From positions 253,421 through 317,420 of the forward strand of contig JAJQFI010000016.1 of NCBI GenBank assembly GCA_021201235.1: a stretch of DNA of 64,000 nt, read 5' to 3'. Origin of the DNA: Oscillospiraceae bacterium. Its GTDB lineage: Bacteria; Bacillota; Clostridia; Oscillospirales; Ruminococcaceae. Numbering within the stretch: the stretch's first letter is position 1; every line of letters starts with the position of its first letter. The notes under the pieces were generated by a model, which was given only the letters and a program-made list of their open reading frames with translations, did not search any database and was not told where the DNA came from. The position numbers and the translations under genes are program-made. Shown here piece by piece: positions 17,053-25,620 of this stretch.

Positions 17053-18747
17053 TTATTGCTGGGATTGCTGACGTTTTTGAACCTCTTCGAAGGAGACGCC
17101 GAATTTTTCGTAGATGCTTCTCGCGTAGCCGAATTCCTGGGGCTCGGCTCGGGTTATCTTATATAGACGGCGGTTGTCGGCAGTCGTGTCGACAGTTGTT
17201 ACTATGCTCACAAGCTTGGTGTCGCCCTCGACCTCAGCGTTAATCTTGTCAAGGCTTCTTGCGAGCTCCAGAAGGTGCGTGGCGTAGATGCCGCGAACGC
17301 CGATGCAACGGAAGCACTTCACAAGCTCCGTCGCGATGTAGACGCACTCGGTCGGGGTGGTCGACTGGATGGATTCGTTCAGAAGAAGGAGGCTGTGAGA
17401 GGTGCAGTTGTCGAGCGTGACCTTAAACTGCTTGCACTCCTGAGTGAATCGGGAAGTGTTGAGTCCGACCTCCTCTTCCTTCGGGAAGTGGGTGTAGATA
17501 TAGTCGACTGGGCTTATCTCGCAGTGGGTGCAAGGGACATAGAGTCCCGCCTGTGCGAAGACCTGAATAATGCCGATGGCACGGGTATAGGTGGTCTTGC
17601 CGCCGTTGTTGGCGCCGGTCAGGACGAAGAATCTGCCGTCCGAGTCCATAGTGCAGTCGTTCGTGATAATCTTATTGTCGAGCTTGCTCATCGGGTCTTC
17701 CGAAACCATCTGGACATAGAATGAAATATCGAAGGTGCCCTTGGCGTCAAGCTTTCTCTCCTCCATCGGGAGATACTTGGGTCTGACCATGTCGAGACCT
17801 CTTGCCTTGACGGCTTCGATGAGCTTTTTGGCGCCGATGTAGAAGCTGAGCTGACTTTCAAACGTCAGGATGTCCTCAGTGCTCTTCTTGAAATATGCCC
17901 TCACTGCACGGTCAAGATGGGTGATGTATTCGCTGTTGACCTCTCTGAGCTCTCGGAACAAGGGCGCTTCAAGGTCGTTGGTGCCGCCGTTTTCGTTATA
18001 GAGGGAGTGGGTTCTCCCGATGGCACGGGTGCCCTCGCCGTCAAGATGCTTGAAAAGCCAATCAAAGCGGCTCTTTTTCTTTATCGAATCGGTCGAGACG
18101 CTTAAAAGCATCGCCTCAACAGGGCGCATCATATCGTCGAAGTTGATGCCGACGGTGACGCTCTTGACACCCTTTGCAAGGATTGCGAGGCACTCGTCGG
18201 TCTCCTTCTTGACTTCGGCGAAATAGTCGGAGTTATAGACCGAGGCAAAGTAGTCGGCGACCTCACAGAGAGCCTTCGACTTGAAGGAGTCGCGATACTT
18301 CGAGCAGAACTCATGGCACTTGGTGATGCACTCGATATAGGTCTTAAGCGAGTTGAAGCGGGTATTCAGCGCATAGAAGCTGTCGGCGAGACCGAGCTTC
18401 TGGATGTTGACATGCTCGTTTATATAGAGCTTGTGGACGTTCTCATAGAGGATTGCTTCAAGTGAGGGGACGTTTAAGAAATCCTCCAAGATGTCAAGGC
18501 GGTAGTTAAGCGTCTCTTCGTCAGTAGAAAGCTGGGTGAAAACCTTCATTGCGTTGAGCGAATTCTCGGGACAGATCAGGCGCGACAATGTCTCAAGCTC
18601 AAGGTCTCTGACATAGTCCTGCGGAAGCTTCGAGAGGTCCGCTCCCCTCTTCATGTGTTCCTGCTTTTTCTCTGCCGACGGATACAGCAAGTCCGCTAAG
18701 TGGAATTCTTCTGCATTCGAAACGGCTTCTTCGGTGTTCTTTGCCAT
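17053..18747 (-). CDS. MutS-family ATPase without mismatch-recognition domains
   Basis: A 564-residue protein containing only the MutS core/lever helices (about 40-350) and the C-terminal ABC-type ATPase (about 365-560). It lacks the N-terminal mismatch-binding and connector domains of true MutS (about 850 residues), and no Smr endonuclease domain as in MutS2 is seen. Walker A is TGANNGGKTT. Walker B is LLLLNESIQS, where MutS normally has Asp before Glu. The signature NTSRFTQE and the switch ATHLLELA are present. ATG 18747 is 8 nt after AGAGGAG. It is the last gene of a three-gene operon. The function is unknown; a role in mismatch repair is unlikely from its architecture. Confidence 0.82.
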   Translation of the reverse strand: MAKNTEEAVSNAEEFHLADLLYPSAEKKQEHMKRGADLSKLPQDYVRDLELETLSRLICPENSLNAMKVFTQLSTDEETLNYRLDILEDFLNVPSLEAILYENVHKLYINEHVNIQKLGLADSFYALNTRFNSLKTYIECITKCHEFCSKYRDSFKSKALCEVADYFASVYNSDYFAEVKKETDECLAILAKGVKSVTVGINFDDMMRPVEAMLLSVSTDSIKKKSRFDWLFKHLDGEGTRAIGRTHSLYNENGGTNDLEAPLFRELREVNSEYITHLDRAVRAYFKKSTEDILTFESQLSFYIGAKKLIEAVKARGLDMVRPKYLPMEERKLDAKGTFDISFYVQMVSEDPMSKLDNKIITNDCTMDSDGRFFVLTGANNGGKTTYTRAIGIIQVFAQAGLYVPCTHCEISPVDYIYTHFPKEEEVGLNTSRFTQECKQFKVTLDNCTSHSLLLLNESIQSTTPTECVYIATELVKCFRCIGVRGIYATHLLELARSLDKINAEVEGDTKLVSIVTTVDTTADNRRLYKITRAEPQEFGYARSIYEKFGVSFEEVQKRQQSQQ

Positions 18748-18770
18748 CTTGATTTCTCCTCTCAACCTGT

Positions 18771-19949
18771 CTATCTGTTCTTATACTGTTCGATTCCTGC
18801 TTTCAGTCGTGCCATGCCGTCCTCTACAAGAGCCTTCGGGCAGGCGATATTGATTCTCAAGAAGTATTTGCCACTGCCGCCGTACATTGTTCCGGCGCAG
18901 ACATAGAGTCCGGTTTTCTCTCGAATGAACTTCTCAAGATCAAGCGAATCCTCCGTAACATCCGAGCAGTCGACCCAGAGAAGGTATGTCGAATCGGCTT
19001 TGATGAGCTTGATGTCGGAGATATTCTTTTCAACATAGTCCTCGCAATATTTGCGGTTTTGGTCGATATAGACCATCAGGTCGTCAAGCCACTGTCCGCC
19101 TTCGTTGAATGCGGCAACGGCGGCTGTCACGGAGAACGTGTTCGGCTCGGCAACTTCATCGGTGTTGATGGCACGGACAACACGGTTTCTTATGCCCTCG
19201 TTCGGGATGATTATCGCGGAGGTCTGGATTCCGGCGATGTTGAAGCACTTTGTGGGTGCTACGCATGTGACGCTTATATCTCTGCAAATATCCGATGCCG
19301 CCGCGAAGGGGATATAATGCTTCCCGGGCTCGACGATGTCGCAGTGGATTTCGTCTGAGATGACAGTGACGTGGTGCTTGTAGCAGAGCTCCCCTATCTT
19401 CGCAAGCTCGTCCTTCGTCCAGATTCTGCCGACGGGGTTGTGGGGATTGCAAAGAATCATTAAAGTAGTTTGCGGGTCGGAGAGCTTTTTCTCGAGGTCC
19501 TCGAAGTCGATATAGAACTCCCCTGTTTCCTTCTTATAGCCGAGAGGGCTGTCGATGATAACTCTGCCGTTATTCAGAGTAGAGTTATAGAACATGTTGT
19601 AAACCGGCGACTGGATGAGAACCTTTTCGGCTGGGGAGCTGAGTTTTCTGACAGAGCTCGAGATTGCCGGAATGGCACCGGCACAATAAACAATCCAGTC
19701 CTTGTTGATTTCAAAGTCGTGGCGGGACTTCCACCAGTTTATATAGGCGTCGTACCATTCATCCGGAACCTCGCTATAGCCATAGATTCCATGTGCGGCA
19801 CGGGTCTTTATAGCTTCGATAATAGAAGGAGCGGTCGGAAAATCCATGTCGGCTATCCACATGGGGAGCTCATTCTCGCCGACGTCCCACTTGACGGAGT
19901 CGGAATTACGGCGGTCGGTTATCCTGTTGAAATCATACTCAGTGTTCAT
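18771..19949 (-). CDS. patB: MalY/PatB-family PLP-dependent C-S lyase
   Basis: A 392-residue fold-type I PLP enzyme of the MalY/PatB group, which cleaves cystathionine or cysteine and related thioethers to pyruvate or an equivalent, ammonia and a thiol. Diagnostic features: the N-terminal VKWDVGENELPMWIADMDF, the substrate loop HGIYGYSEVP, LCNPHNPVGR, SDEIHCDIV and the PLP lysine in APTKCFNIAGIQ. Substrate preference cannot be read from the sequence, so PatB/MalY is a family label. It lies 12 nt after DUF3737 and 23 nt before the MutS-like gene. Confidence 0.88.
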   Translation of the reverse strand: MNTEYDFNRITDRRNSDSVKWDVGENELPMWIADMDFPTAPSIIEAIKTRAAHGIYGYSEVPDEWYDAYINWWKSRHDFEINKDWIVYCAGAIPAISSSVRKLSSPAEKVLIQSPVYNMFYNSTLNNGRVIIDSPLGYKKETGEFYIDFEDLEKKLSDPQTTLMILCNPHNPVGRIWTKDELAKIGELCYKHHVTVISDEIHCDIVEPGKHYIPFAAASDICRDISVTCVAPTKCFNIAGIQTSAIIIPNEGIRNRVVRAINTDEVAEPNTFSVTAAVAAFNEGGQWLDDLMVYIDQNRKYCEDYVEKNISDIKLIKADSTYLLWVDCSDVTEDSLDLEKFIREKTGLYVCAGTMYGGSGKYFLRINIACPKALVEDGMARLKAGIEQYKNR

Positions 19950-19961
19950 GTTTCTTGTCTC

Positions 19962-20804
19962 CTATTTGTTATTGACGATAATCTTTGTCTTCGAAGGGTC
20001 AATCTTGTCCTTCTCGAGGATGAGTGTGTCGATGTGGTCAGCTTTTATCCTGCCGGAGGTCGGGTTTATGACGCTGTCAACCCCGCCGTTAATTTCGGCG
20101 TCGACGGTCGAATACTCAAACGCCAGCGTCGTATTGATGAGTTTGCAGTTCACCATTTTTAAATTCTCTATGTAGCAAAGCCCCTGCAAGCTCTCAATAG
20201 TGCAGTCAACAAGTGTGAGATTCTTTGCGTTCCAGCCGAGGTATTCGCCCGAGATGAAGCAGTTTGTGACGGTGACGTTGTCGCCGTTCCAGAAGGCGTC
20301 CTTTGAGAGAAGCTTCGAATTGCGGATATTCACGTTCTTGGCACCGTCAAAAGAATAGTTGCCATAGAGTGTCAAGCCGTCCACGTCCATCCCGTCGCAA
20401 TTCATTGCGAAATAGTCGCCTTTTGCGGTAACGTTATCGAGGGTCACCCGGTTGCATGCCCAAAGGGTTTCCTCAGCGTTCGAGAAGCTGACGTTCTTAA
20501 GGCTCAGATTATTGCATCTCCGGAAATTTTTATGGGCTTCGATTGCCGAATCGCTGACGGAGATGTTATCCGTATACCATACTCCGGCTCTTGCCATATC
20601 GAACCAGACGCAATTCCGGGCTTCGATGTCCTTGCAGTACCAAAGCGGATATTTCCACTTGAACATGCAACCGTCAAGGGTGATGTTTCTTGATTCCTTG
20701 AGCGGCGATTCGCCGTCATTAAATATAGTGTCCTTGATGGCGAGGTCTCTGCTCATAAACAAAGCTCTCTCGCCGGTTAAATACTGTCTTTCAACTGTTG
20801 TCAT
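19962..20804 (-). CDS. DUF3737 family beta-helix protein
   Basis: A 280-residue protein matching what I recall of the DUF3737 family: it opens TTVERQYLTGERALFMSRDL and consists almost wholly of short parallel-beta-helix rungs of the form 'xxLxxVxxxNxx' (for example NLSLKNVSFSNAEETLWACN). No signal peptide or membrane segment is seen, so it is probably cytoplasmic. The family function is unknown. It is the first gene of the operon with patB and the mutS-like gene, behind a good promoter. Confidence 0.8.
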   Translation of the reverse strand: MTTVERQYLTGERALFMSRDLAIKDTIFNDGESPLKESRNITLDGCMFKWKYPLWYCKDIEARNCVWFDMARAGVWYTDNISVSDSAIEAHKNFRRCNNLSLKNVSFSNAEETLWACNRVTLDNVTAKGDYFAMNCDGMDVDGLTLYGNYSFDGAKNVNIRNSKLLSKDAFWNGDNVTVTNCFISGEYLGWNAKNLTLVDCTIESLQGLCYIENLKMVNCKLINTTLAFEYSTVDAEINGGVDSVINPTSGRIKADHIDTLILEKDKIDPSKTKIIVNNK

Positions 20805-20857
20805 TTAATAAGATACTCCCTGTTCTTTGCGTGATATAAATACTTTTCTAACTTCTT

Positions 20858-20886
20858 ATAATAGCACATTTCGAGGCTGATTGCAA
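20858..20886 (-). promoter_or_regulatory. Promoter of the DUF3737-patB-mutS-like operon
   Basis: On the minus strand: -35 TTGCAA (20881-20886), 17-bp spacer, -10 TATTAT (20858-20863). It is divergent from the hsp20 control region. Confidence 0.72.
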
Positions 20887-20905
20887 GACCCGGGAAAAGC
20901 GATTT

Positions 20906-20932
20906 TTAGCACTGTAAAAATCCGAGTGTTAG
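20906..20932 (+). promoter_or_regulatory. CIRCE-like element 1 upstream of hsp20
   Basis: TTAGCACTG (20906-20914), 9-nt spacer, GAGTGTTAG (20924-20932). Compared with the consensus TTAGCACTC-N9-GAGTGCTAA it matches 15 of 18 arm positions. Its right arm shares TTAG with the left arm of element 2. Confidence 0.6.
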
Positions 20933-20955
20933 CACTTAGCCAATTTGACTGCTAA
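20929..20955 (+). promoter_or_regulatory. CIRCE element 2 (HrcA operator) of hsp20
   Basis: TTAGCACTT (20929-20937), 9-nt spacer, GACTGCTAA (20947-20955): 16 of 18 consensus positions with the exact N9 spacing. Its right arm overlaps a -35-like TTGACT (20945-20950), which is followed 17 nt later by CATAAC as a possible -10. HrcA binding here would repress hsp20 at normal temperature. Confidence 0.8.
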
Positions 20956-21128
20956 TTTTCACTATATCATAACTGTTTCGACATCATATCGTCACATATG
21001 GGGTCTATACTAATAATCGTTGAAGGGAACGAGAGCTCCCGGGGACAAAAATAAAAAGCAACGGCTCTGAGAATAAACTCAGGAAACAGCCGCAAAATAA
21101 TAGAAAGATTTTTTAGGAGGAATTTATT
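20956..21128 (+). other. Long structured leader of hsp20
   Basis: About 170 nt between the CIRCE/promoter region and the hsp20 start contain several inverted repeats. The clearest is an interrupted hairpin within 21062-21095: CGGCT and CTGAG pair with CTCAG and AGCCG around AATAAA. A smaller GGGA...TCCC repeat precedes it. The AGGAGGAA ribosome site lies beyond a run of T (21108-21113). No named RNA family is recognised. Confidence 0.4.
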
Positions 21129-21560
21129 ATGTTAGTACCTTATGTAAGAAGAAATGTATCGGTTTTCGATCCGTTCAGAGAGATCGACGAAATGGAAAAG
21201 GCGTTCTTTGGGGAGACTCCCGTATCGAGAGCAGCTTTCTCCACCGACATCAAGGAAGTGGATGACCACTATATTCTCGAAGCTGACCTGCCCGGAGTAA
21301 AGAAGGAGGACATCAACCTCGAGCTTACCGACAACGTCCTGACCATCACTGCCAAGAGACATTCGGAGTATGAGGAGAAGGACAAGAAGGGCAACTACGT
21401 CCGCTGTGAGCGTTCGTACGGCTCTTATCAGAGAAGCTTTGACACCACCGGAATTGACACCGAGAACATCGACGCAGAGTTTACCGACGGAGTTCTGAAG
21501 CTCACAATGCCGAAGATTCAGGAGGTAAAGCCCGAGACAAAGAAGCTCGAAATCAGATAA
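21129..21560 (+). CDS. hsp20: Small heat-shock protein, Hsp20/alpha-crystallin family
   Basis: ATP-independent chaperone that holds unfolding proteins. The 143 residues have the usual plan: a short N-terminus (SVFDPFREIDEMEKAFFGE), an alpha-crystallin domain from about 38 to 132 (VDDHYILEADLPGVKKEDI; LTITAKR; GVLKLTMPK) and a short tail ETKKLEIR carrying the IxI/V-like motif. The start follows AGGAGGAA by 7 nt. It is a single-gene unit controlled by two overlapping CIRCE elements, thus by HrcA, and it ends at a strong hairpin. Confidence 0.95.
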   Translation: MLVPYVRRNVSVFDPFREIDEMEKAFFGETPVSRAAFSTDIKEVDDHYILEADLPGVKKEDINLELTDNVLTITAKRHSEYEEKDKKGNYVRCERSYGSYQRSFDTTGIDTENIDAEFTDGVLKLTMPKIQEVKPETKKLEIR

Positions 21561-21614
21561 TCGCTTGATTATCTCGCCTGCTACGGGCACAGCCCACTTG
21601 CCCATTATATAAAT

Positions 21615-21645
21615 GAGAGGAACCGAAAAACCGGTTCCTCTCTTT
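21615..21645 (+). terminator. Terminator of hsp20
   Basis: Stem GAGAGGAACCG (21615-21625) with CGGTTCCTCTC (21632-21642), then TTTG. It may also serve the convergent uraA. Confidence 0.82.
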
Positions 21646-21664
21646 GTTTATGCTGTTTTTGTGC

Positions 21665-23014
21665 TTACTTGTCAGATTTATCTGTTTTTTTGCTCTTCTT
21701 GGAAAGTACAAGATTTACGATAATTCCTAAGATAAGAGCGCAGGCGATGCTGGTGATGGTGACAGAGCCGAAGGTGAGCTCCATTCCGCCGATACCGCAG
21801 ATTAAGATTACTGAAACGGTGAAGACGTTTCGGTTATCATTGAAGTCGACCGACTGAATCATCTTAAGACCGGATACAGCGATGAAGCCGTAAAGGGTGA
21901 TGCAGACGCCGCCCATTACGCAGGAAGGAATGGTCGCAAGAAGCGTTACGAACGGGGCGAAGAAGGAAATTGCCATCGCGATGATTGCGGTTGTGAAGAT
22001 GGTGATTACGGAAGCGTTGCCGGTGATTGCAACACAGCCGACGCTTTCGCCGTATGTGGTGTTGGGGCAACCGCCGAAGATTGCGCCAACCATTGAGCCG
22101 ACACCGTCGCCGAGAAGGGTTCTCGAAAGACCCGGGTCCTCGAGGAGGTCCTGACCGATGATTGAGGAAAGATTCTTGTGGTCGGCGATATGCTCGGCGA
22201 ATACTACCAAGGCTACAGGGACATAGGCTACTGCTATTGTTCCAAGATATGCTCCGATGCTTCCCACTTCGCCGAAGTCATAGCTTCCGCTGAAAGCCTT
22301 GAGGAAGGTGAAGTCGGGGTACCACTGCATGTTGGAAAACTGCGAGAAGTCGATGATGAGGAGCTGTTCGTTGCCGGTAGCAGTTCCGATGAGGGTGAAG
22401 ATTGCCGCAACAACATAGCCGCAGGCGATACCGATGATGAACGGGATGAGCTTCGCCATCTTCTTGCTGTAAACCGAGCTGATTACTACTGCGAAGAGTG
22501 TAACAAGAGCACAGATGAGGCAGATGGTGCTGTGAAGGTTCATGTCGTATGTAGCGTCAAGGGCGTCGCTTACCGCATTTCCCGCAAGCGAGAGTCCGAT
22601 AATCGAAACCGTCGGACCGATTACGACTGCCGGCATGAGCTTTGAAATCCATCCGACGCCTGCAAACTTGACGATGATTGCAAGGACAACATAGACAAGT
22701 CCTGCCATTACTGCACCGATGATTAAACCCAAATAACCTACTGACATAGAAACGCCGCCTGCGAATGCGGCTGTCATAGAGCCGATGAACGCAAACGACG
22801 ATCCAACGAATACAGGGCTTTTGAATTTGGTGAATAAGAGATAGACGATTGTGCCGACGCCTGCACCAAAAAGAGCAGCCGACTGGGACATACCGTTGCC
22901 AACAATAGCAGGGACTGCGATAGTGGCGGCAAGGATAGCCAGAAGCTGCTGCAAAGCGAAGACGATGAGCTGACCGAATTTCGGCTTGTCTGAAATTCCG
23001 TAGGTAAGATTCAT
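21665..23014 (-). CDS. uraA: Uracil permease, NCS2 family
   Basis: A 449-residue integral membrane transporter, about 14 hydrophobic segments, of the nucleobase-cation symporter 2 family. Features of the uracil branch include FVGSSFAFI, the Glu-containing transport motif FAEHIADHKNLS and GCPNTTYGESVG. The C-terminus is a Lys-rich tail. ATG 23014 (MNLTYGIS) is preferred because GGAGAAAG is 4-6 nt upstream. It has its own promoter and no pyrimidine-biosynthesis neighbours. A pyr-type attenuator was not seen in the roughly 35-nt leader. Confidence 0.92.
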   Translation of the reverse strand: MNLTYGISDKPKFGQLIVFALQQLLAILAATIAVPAIVGNGMSQSAALFGAGVGTIVYLLFTKFKSPVFVGSSFAFIGSMTAAFAGGVSMSVGYLGLIIGAVMAGLVYVVLAIIVKFAGVGWISKLMPAVVIGPTVSIIGLSLAGNAVSDALDATYDMNLHSTICLICALVTLFAVVISSVYSKKMAKLIPFIIGIACGYVVAAIFTLIGTATGNEQLLIIDFSQFSNMQWYPDFTFLKAFSGSYDFGEVGSIGAYLGTIAVAYVPVALVVFAEHIADHKNLSSIIGQDLLEDPGLSRTLLGDGVGSMVGAIFGGCPNTTYGESVGCVAITGNASVITIFTTAIIAMAISFFAPFVTLLATIPSCVMGGVCITLYGFIAVSGLKMIQSVDFNDNRNVFTVSVILICGIGGMELTFGSVTITSIACALILGIIVNLVLSKKSKKTDKSDK

Positions 23015-23049
23015 GATACTTTCTCCAATAAGCATATTTTTCGACTATT

Positions 23050-23079
23050 ATTGTATAACACGTTTCGGTATCTTGTCAA
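23050..23079 (-). promoter_or_regulatory. Promoter of uraA
   Basis: On the minus strand: -35 TTGACA (23074-23079), 18-bp spacer, -10 TACAAT (23050-23055). Confidence 0.65.
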
Positions 23080-23104
23080 TACTAATTTGAAAATTTTTCG
23101 ACAA

Positions 23105-23136
23105 AAAAGCCCCTCTTCATCATGAAGACGGGCTTT
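23105..23136 (-). terminator. Terminator of the ftsH operon
   Basis: Long hairpin (AAAGCCC..CTTCAT / ATGAAG..GGGCTTT), giving GGGCTTTTTT at its 3' end on the minus strand. It lies 13 nt after the ftsH stop codon. Confidence 0.82.
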
Positions 23137-23148
23137 GGTGTATTTCGA

Positions 23149-25056
23149 TTACTGTGCCGGCGCGGGCTCGGGAGCTATGCCATCGGTAAGTGCAGGTGTC
23201 GGGTCGTCGGGATTGATGCCCTGCATAAGCTGCATGAACTGCTCGCCGGTGACCTTTTCGTGCTCGTAGAGATAGCCTGCAACGGTGTGAAGCTGGGCGA
23301 TGTGCTCAGTGAGTATTGACTGTGCTTTGTCATATGCGCCATGGATAATGGAGCGTACTTCCTCGTCGATTTCACTTGCGATAACCTCGGAATAAGCCTT
23401 GTTCGAGTTGTAGTCACGACCGAGGAAGACTTCGTCATCGTCTCTGCCGTATACAACGGGACCAATCTTGTCGCTGAAGCCGTACTGGGTGACCATGCTA
23501 CGGGCTATGCTTGTTGCACGCTCGAGGTCGTTCGAGGCACCGGTTGAGATGTCGTTGAGGACAACCTTTTCGGCGGCTCTGCCTCCGAGAAGAGTTATAA
23601 TCTCCTCGCCCATTTCCTTTCTGGTGGCGTATGCCTTGTCATGGTCGGGAAGAGCCATTGTGTAGCCGCCTGCCTGACCACGAGGGATAATCGAGATTTC
23701 CTGAACCTTATCCTGAGTCGGGCAATAGTAGTGGCAGATGGCGTGCCCCGATTCGTGGTAAGCCGTAATCTTCTTGTCGTTTTCGGTGACGACTTTGGAC
23801 TTCTTCTCGGGACCGGCAATTACTTTTATGGAAGCGTCGTTCAGATCCTGAGCGGTGATAGCCTTTCTTCCGGACTTAACCGCCAAAAGTGCCGCCTCGT
23901 TTACGAGGTTTGCCAAATCTGCGCCGGTGAATCCGACAGTAGCCGCCGCTACCGTATGGAGGTCAACATCGGGAGCAAGAGGCTTGTTCTTCGAGTGAAC
24001 CTTGAGGATTGCCTCTCTTCCCTTGATGTCAGGATAGTTTACATAAACCTGCCTGTCGAAACGTCCGGGTCTCAGGAGCGCGGGATCCAATACATCCTTA
24101 CGGTTGGTAGCCGCCATGACGATGACGTTTGAGTTGTCCTCGAAACCGTCCATCTCAACGAGGAGCTGGTTAAGGGTCTGCTCACGTTCGTCGTGACCGC
24201 CGCCGAGACCTGTGCCTCTACGGCGACCGACCGCATCAATCTCATCTATGAAGATAATGGAGGGAGCGGCTTTCTTCGCCTGGTCGAAGAGGTCTCTTAC
24301 TCTTGCGGCACCGACACCGACATAAAGCTCAAGGAAGTCGGAACCGGAAATCGAGAAGAACGGAACTCCCGCTTCGCCTGCAACAGCCTTGGCAAGAAGG
24401 GTTTTACCGTTACCGGGAGGTCCAACAAGAAGGACACCCTTTGGAATCTTTGCGCCGATATCCTGATATTTCTTTGGGTCCTTCAAGAGCTCGACGATTT
24501 CCTGGAGCTCAGCCTTTTCTTCGTCCGCTCCGGCAACATCATCGAAGGTTACCTTTGTCTGACCACCGTTTTCGACCTTGACGTTAGCCTTGCCGACCGA
24601 GCCGATTCTGCCCGCCGACGAGATGCTTCTTGACATTGATATCACAAGGAATATCATCACGCCAATCATAAGAAGCGTCGGGATAAGATTCAGCCAGAAG
24701 GAGCTGTCGGTTGCGGCAACCAGATCGTACTCAAGAGGGGTCGAATGGGTTGCATTGTACTCGTCGCGATAGTTGTTTCCTTCGCTGAAGAGCTCGTTAT
24801 AAAAAGCATTTACGCTTGGAACGTCGTAGGTTATCTGCTCTCCCGAATCGAGCGTCATTTCGAGCTTGCCGGAGCCGAGATTAAGGGAGAAATAGCTGAC
24901 CTCGTAGTTATCGAAGTAGGACATTATCTCCGAATAGGAATAGGTCTCCCCTGTCGACATCATGCTCTGGAAAGCTACTATCATAATCAAAAGGATTACT
25001 GCGGCAAATATGAAGTACGCAATCAAGCCTCTTGAACGGTTATTTCGCAAATTCAA
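23149..25056 (-). CDS. ftsH: ATP-dependent zinc metalloprotease FtsH
   Basis: Membrane-anchored AAA+ protease that degrades misfolded membrane proteins and short-lived regulators. The 635 residues comprise a first membrane segment (about 11-29), an extracytoplasmic domain (about 30-118), a second segment (about 119-139), the AAA module with Walker A GPPGNGKT, Walker [12 protein letters not shown] and the second region of homology around [20 protein letters not shown], and the protease site HESGH. The tail is Pro/Ala-rich. No ATG fits; TTG 25056 is 6 nt after GAGGAG. It is last in the tilS-hpt-ftsH cluster, an order conserved in Firmicutes. Confidence 0.96.
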   Translation of the reverse strand: MNLRNNRSRGLIAYFIFAAVILLIMIVAFQSMMSTGETYSYSEIMSYFDNYEVSYFSLNLGSGKLEMTLDSGEQITYDVPSVNAFYNELFSEGNNYRDEYNATHSTPLEYDLVAATDSSFWLNLIPTLLMIGVMIFLVISMSRSISSAGRIGSVGKANVKVENGGQTKVTFDDVAGADEEKAELQEIVELLKDPKKYQDIGAKIPKGVLLVGPPGNGKTLLAKAVAGEAGVPFFSISGSDFLELYVGVGAARVRDLFDQAKKAAPSIIFIDEIDAVGRRRGTGLGGGHDEREQTLNQLLVEMDGFEDNSNVIVMAATNRKDVLDPALLRPGRFDRQVYVNYPDIKGREAILKVHSKNKPLAPDVDLHTVAAATVGFTGADLANLVNEAALLAVKSGRKAITAQDLNDASIKVIAGPEKKSKVVTENDKKITAYHESGHAICHYYCPTQDKVQEISIIPRGQAGGYTMALPDHDKAYATRKEMGEEIITLLGGRAAEKVVLNDISTGASNDLERATSIARSMVTQYGFSDKIGPVVYGRDDDEVFLGRDYNSNKAYSEVIASEIDEEVRSIIHGAYDKAQSILTEHIAQLHTVAGYLYEHEKVTGEQFMQLMQGINPDDPTPALTDGIAPEPAPAQ

Positions 25057-25094
25057 ATGTTACTCCTCATTTCTTGTTGGAATTTGGCGGCAGT

Positions 25095-25619
25095 TCAGAC
25101 AATCACCTCTCCGATGTAATCAAGGTTTCTGTACTGCTCGTCGTAGTCAAGACCGTAGCCGACTACAAATCTGTCTTCTATTGTAAAGCAACAATAGTCT
25201 GCCGTTATTTCTATCGTTCTGCGGGATGGCTTATCCATGAAGGCGGCTATTTTGACATCCTTGGCACCACGGGCAAGCATGGTTTCCTTGAGAACGCTCA
25301 AGGTTCTTCCGGTGTCAAGGATATCCTCTACAAGAAGAATGCTCTTCCCCGCCACGTCAAGCTCGGTGTCCATATATACTTTGACTGCTCCAACCGACTG
25401 GGTTCCAACATAGCTCTTGGCACTGATGAAATCAAGCGTTATGGGCAGGTCGATAGCTCTTATCAGGTCTGCCATGAATACAAACGAGCCTTTGAGAACG
25501 CCGACAAGCTCGATTTCCTTGTCTTTGTAGTCCTCGGAGATTTTCGCACCAAGCTTTTTGACAGCTTCGGCTATCTCTTCCTTCGTAATCATGACCTCAA
25601 TATTATCTGAATATTCCAT
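25095..25619 (-). CDS. hpt: Hypoxanthine phosphoribosyltransferase
   Basis: Purine salvage enzyme converting hypoxanthine (and usually guanine) plus PRPP to IMP/GMP. The 174 residues carry the PRPP motif VEDILDTGRTL and the flexible-loop region SYVGTQSVGAV. ATG 25619 lies 9 nt after AAAAGGG and right beside the tilS stop, so the two are coupled; the TTG and ATG further upstream are too close to that site. It sits between tilS and ftsH as in other Firmicutes. Confidence 0.94.
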   Translation of the reverse strand: MEYSDNIEVMITKEEIAEAVKKLGAKISEDYKDKEIELVGVLKGSFVFMADLIRAIDLPITLDFISAKSYVGTQSVGAVKVYMDTELDVAGKSILLVEDILDTGRTLSVLKETMLARGAKDVKIAAFMDKPSRRTIEITADYCCFTIEDRFVVGYGLDYDEQYRNLDYIGEVIV

Positions 25620-25620
25620 G

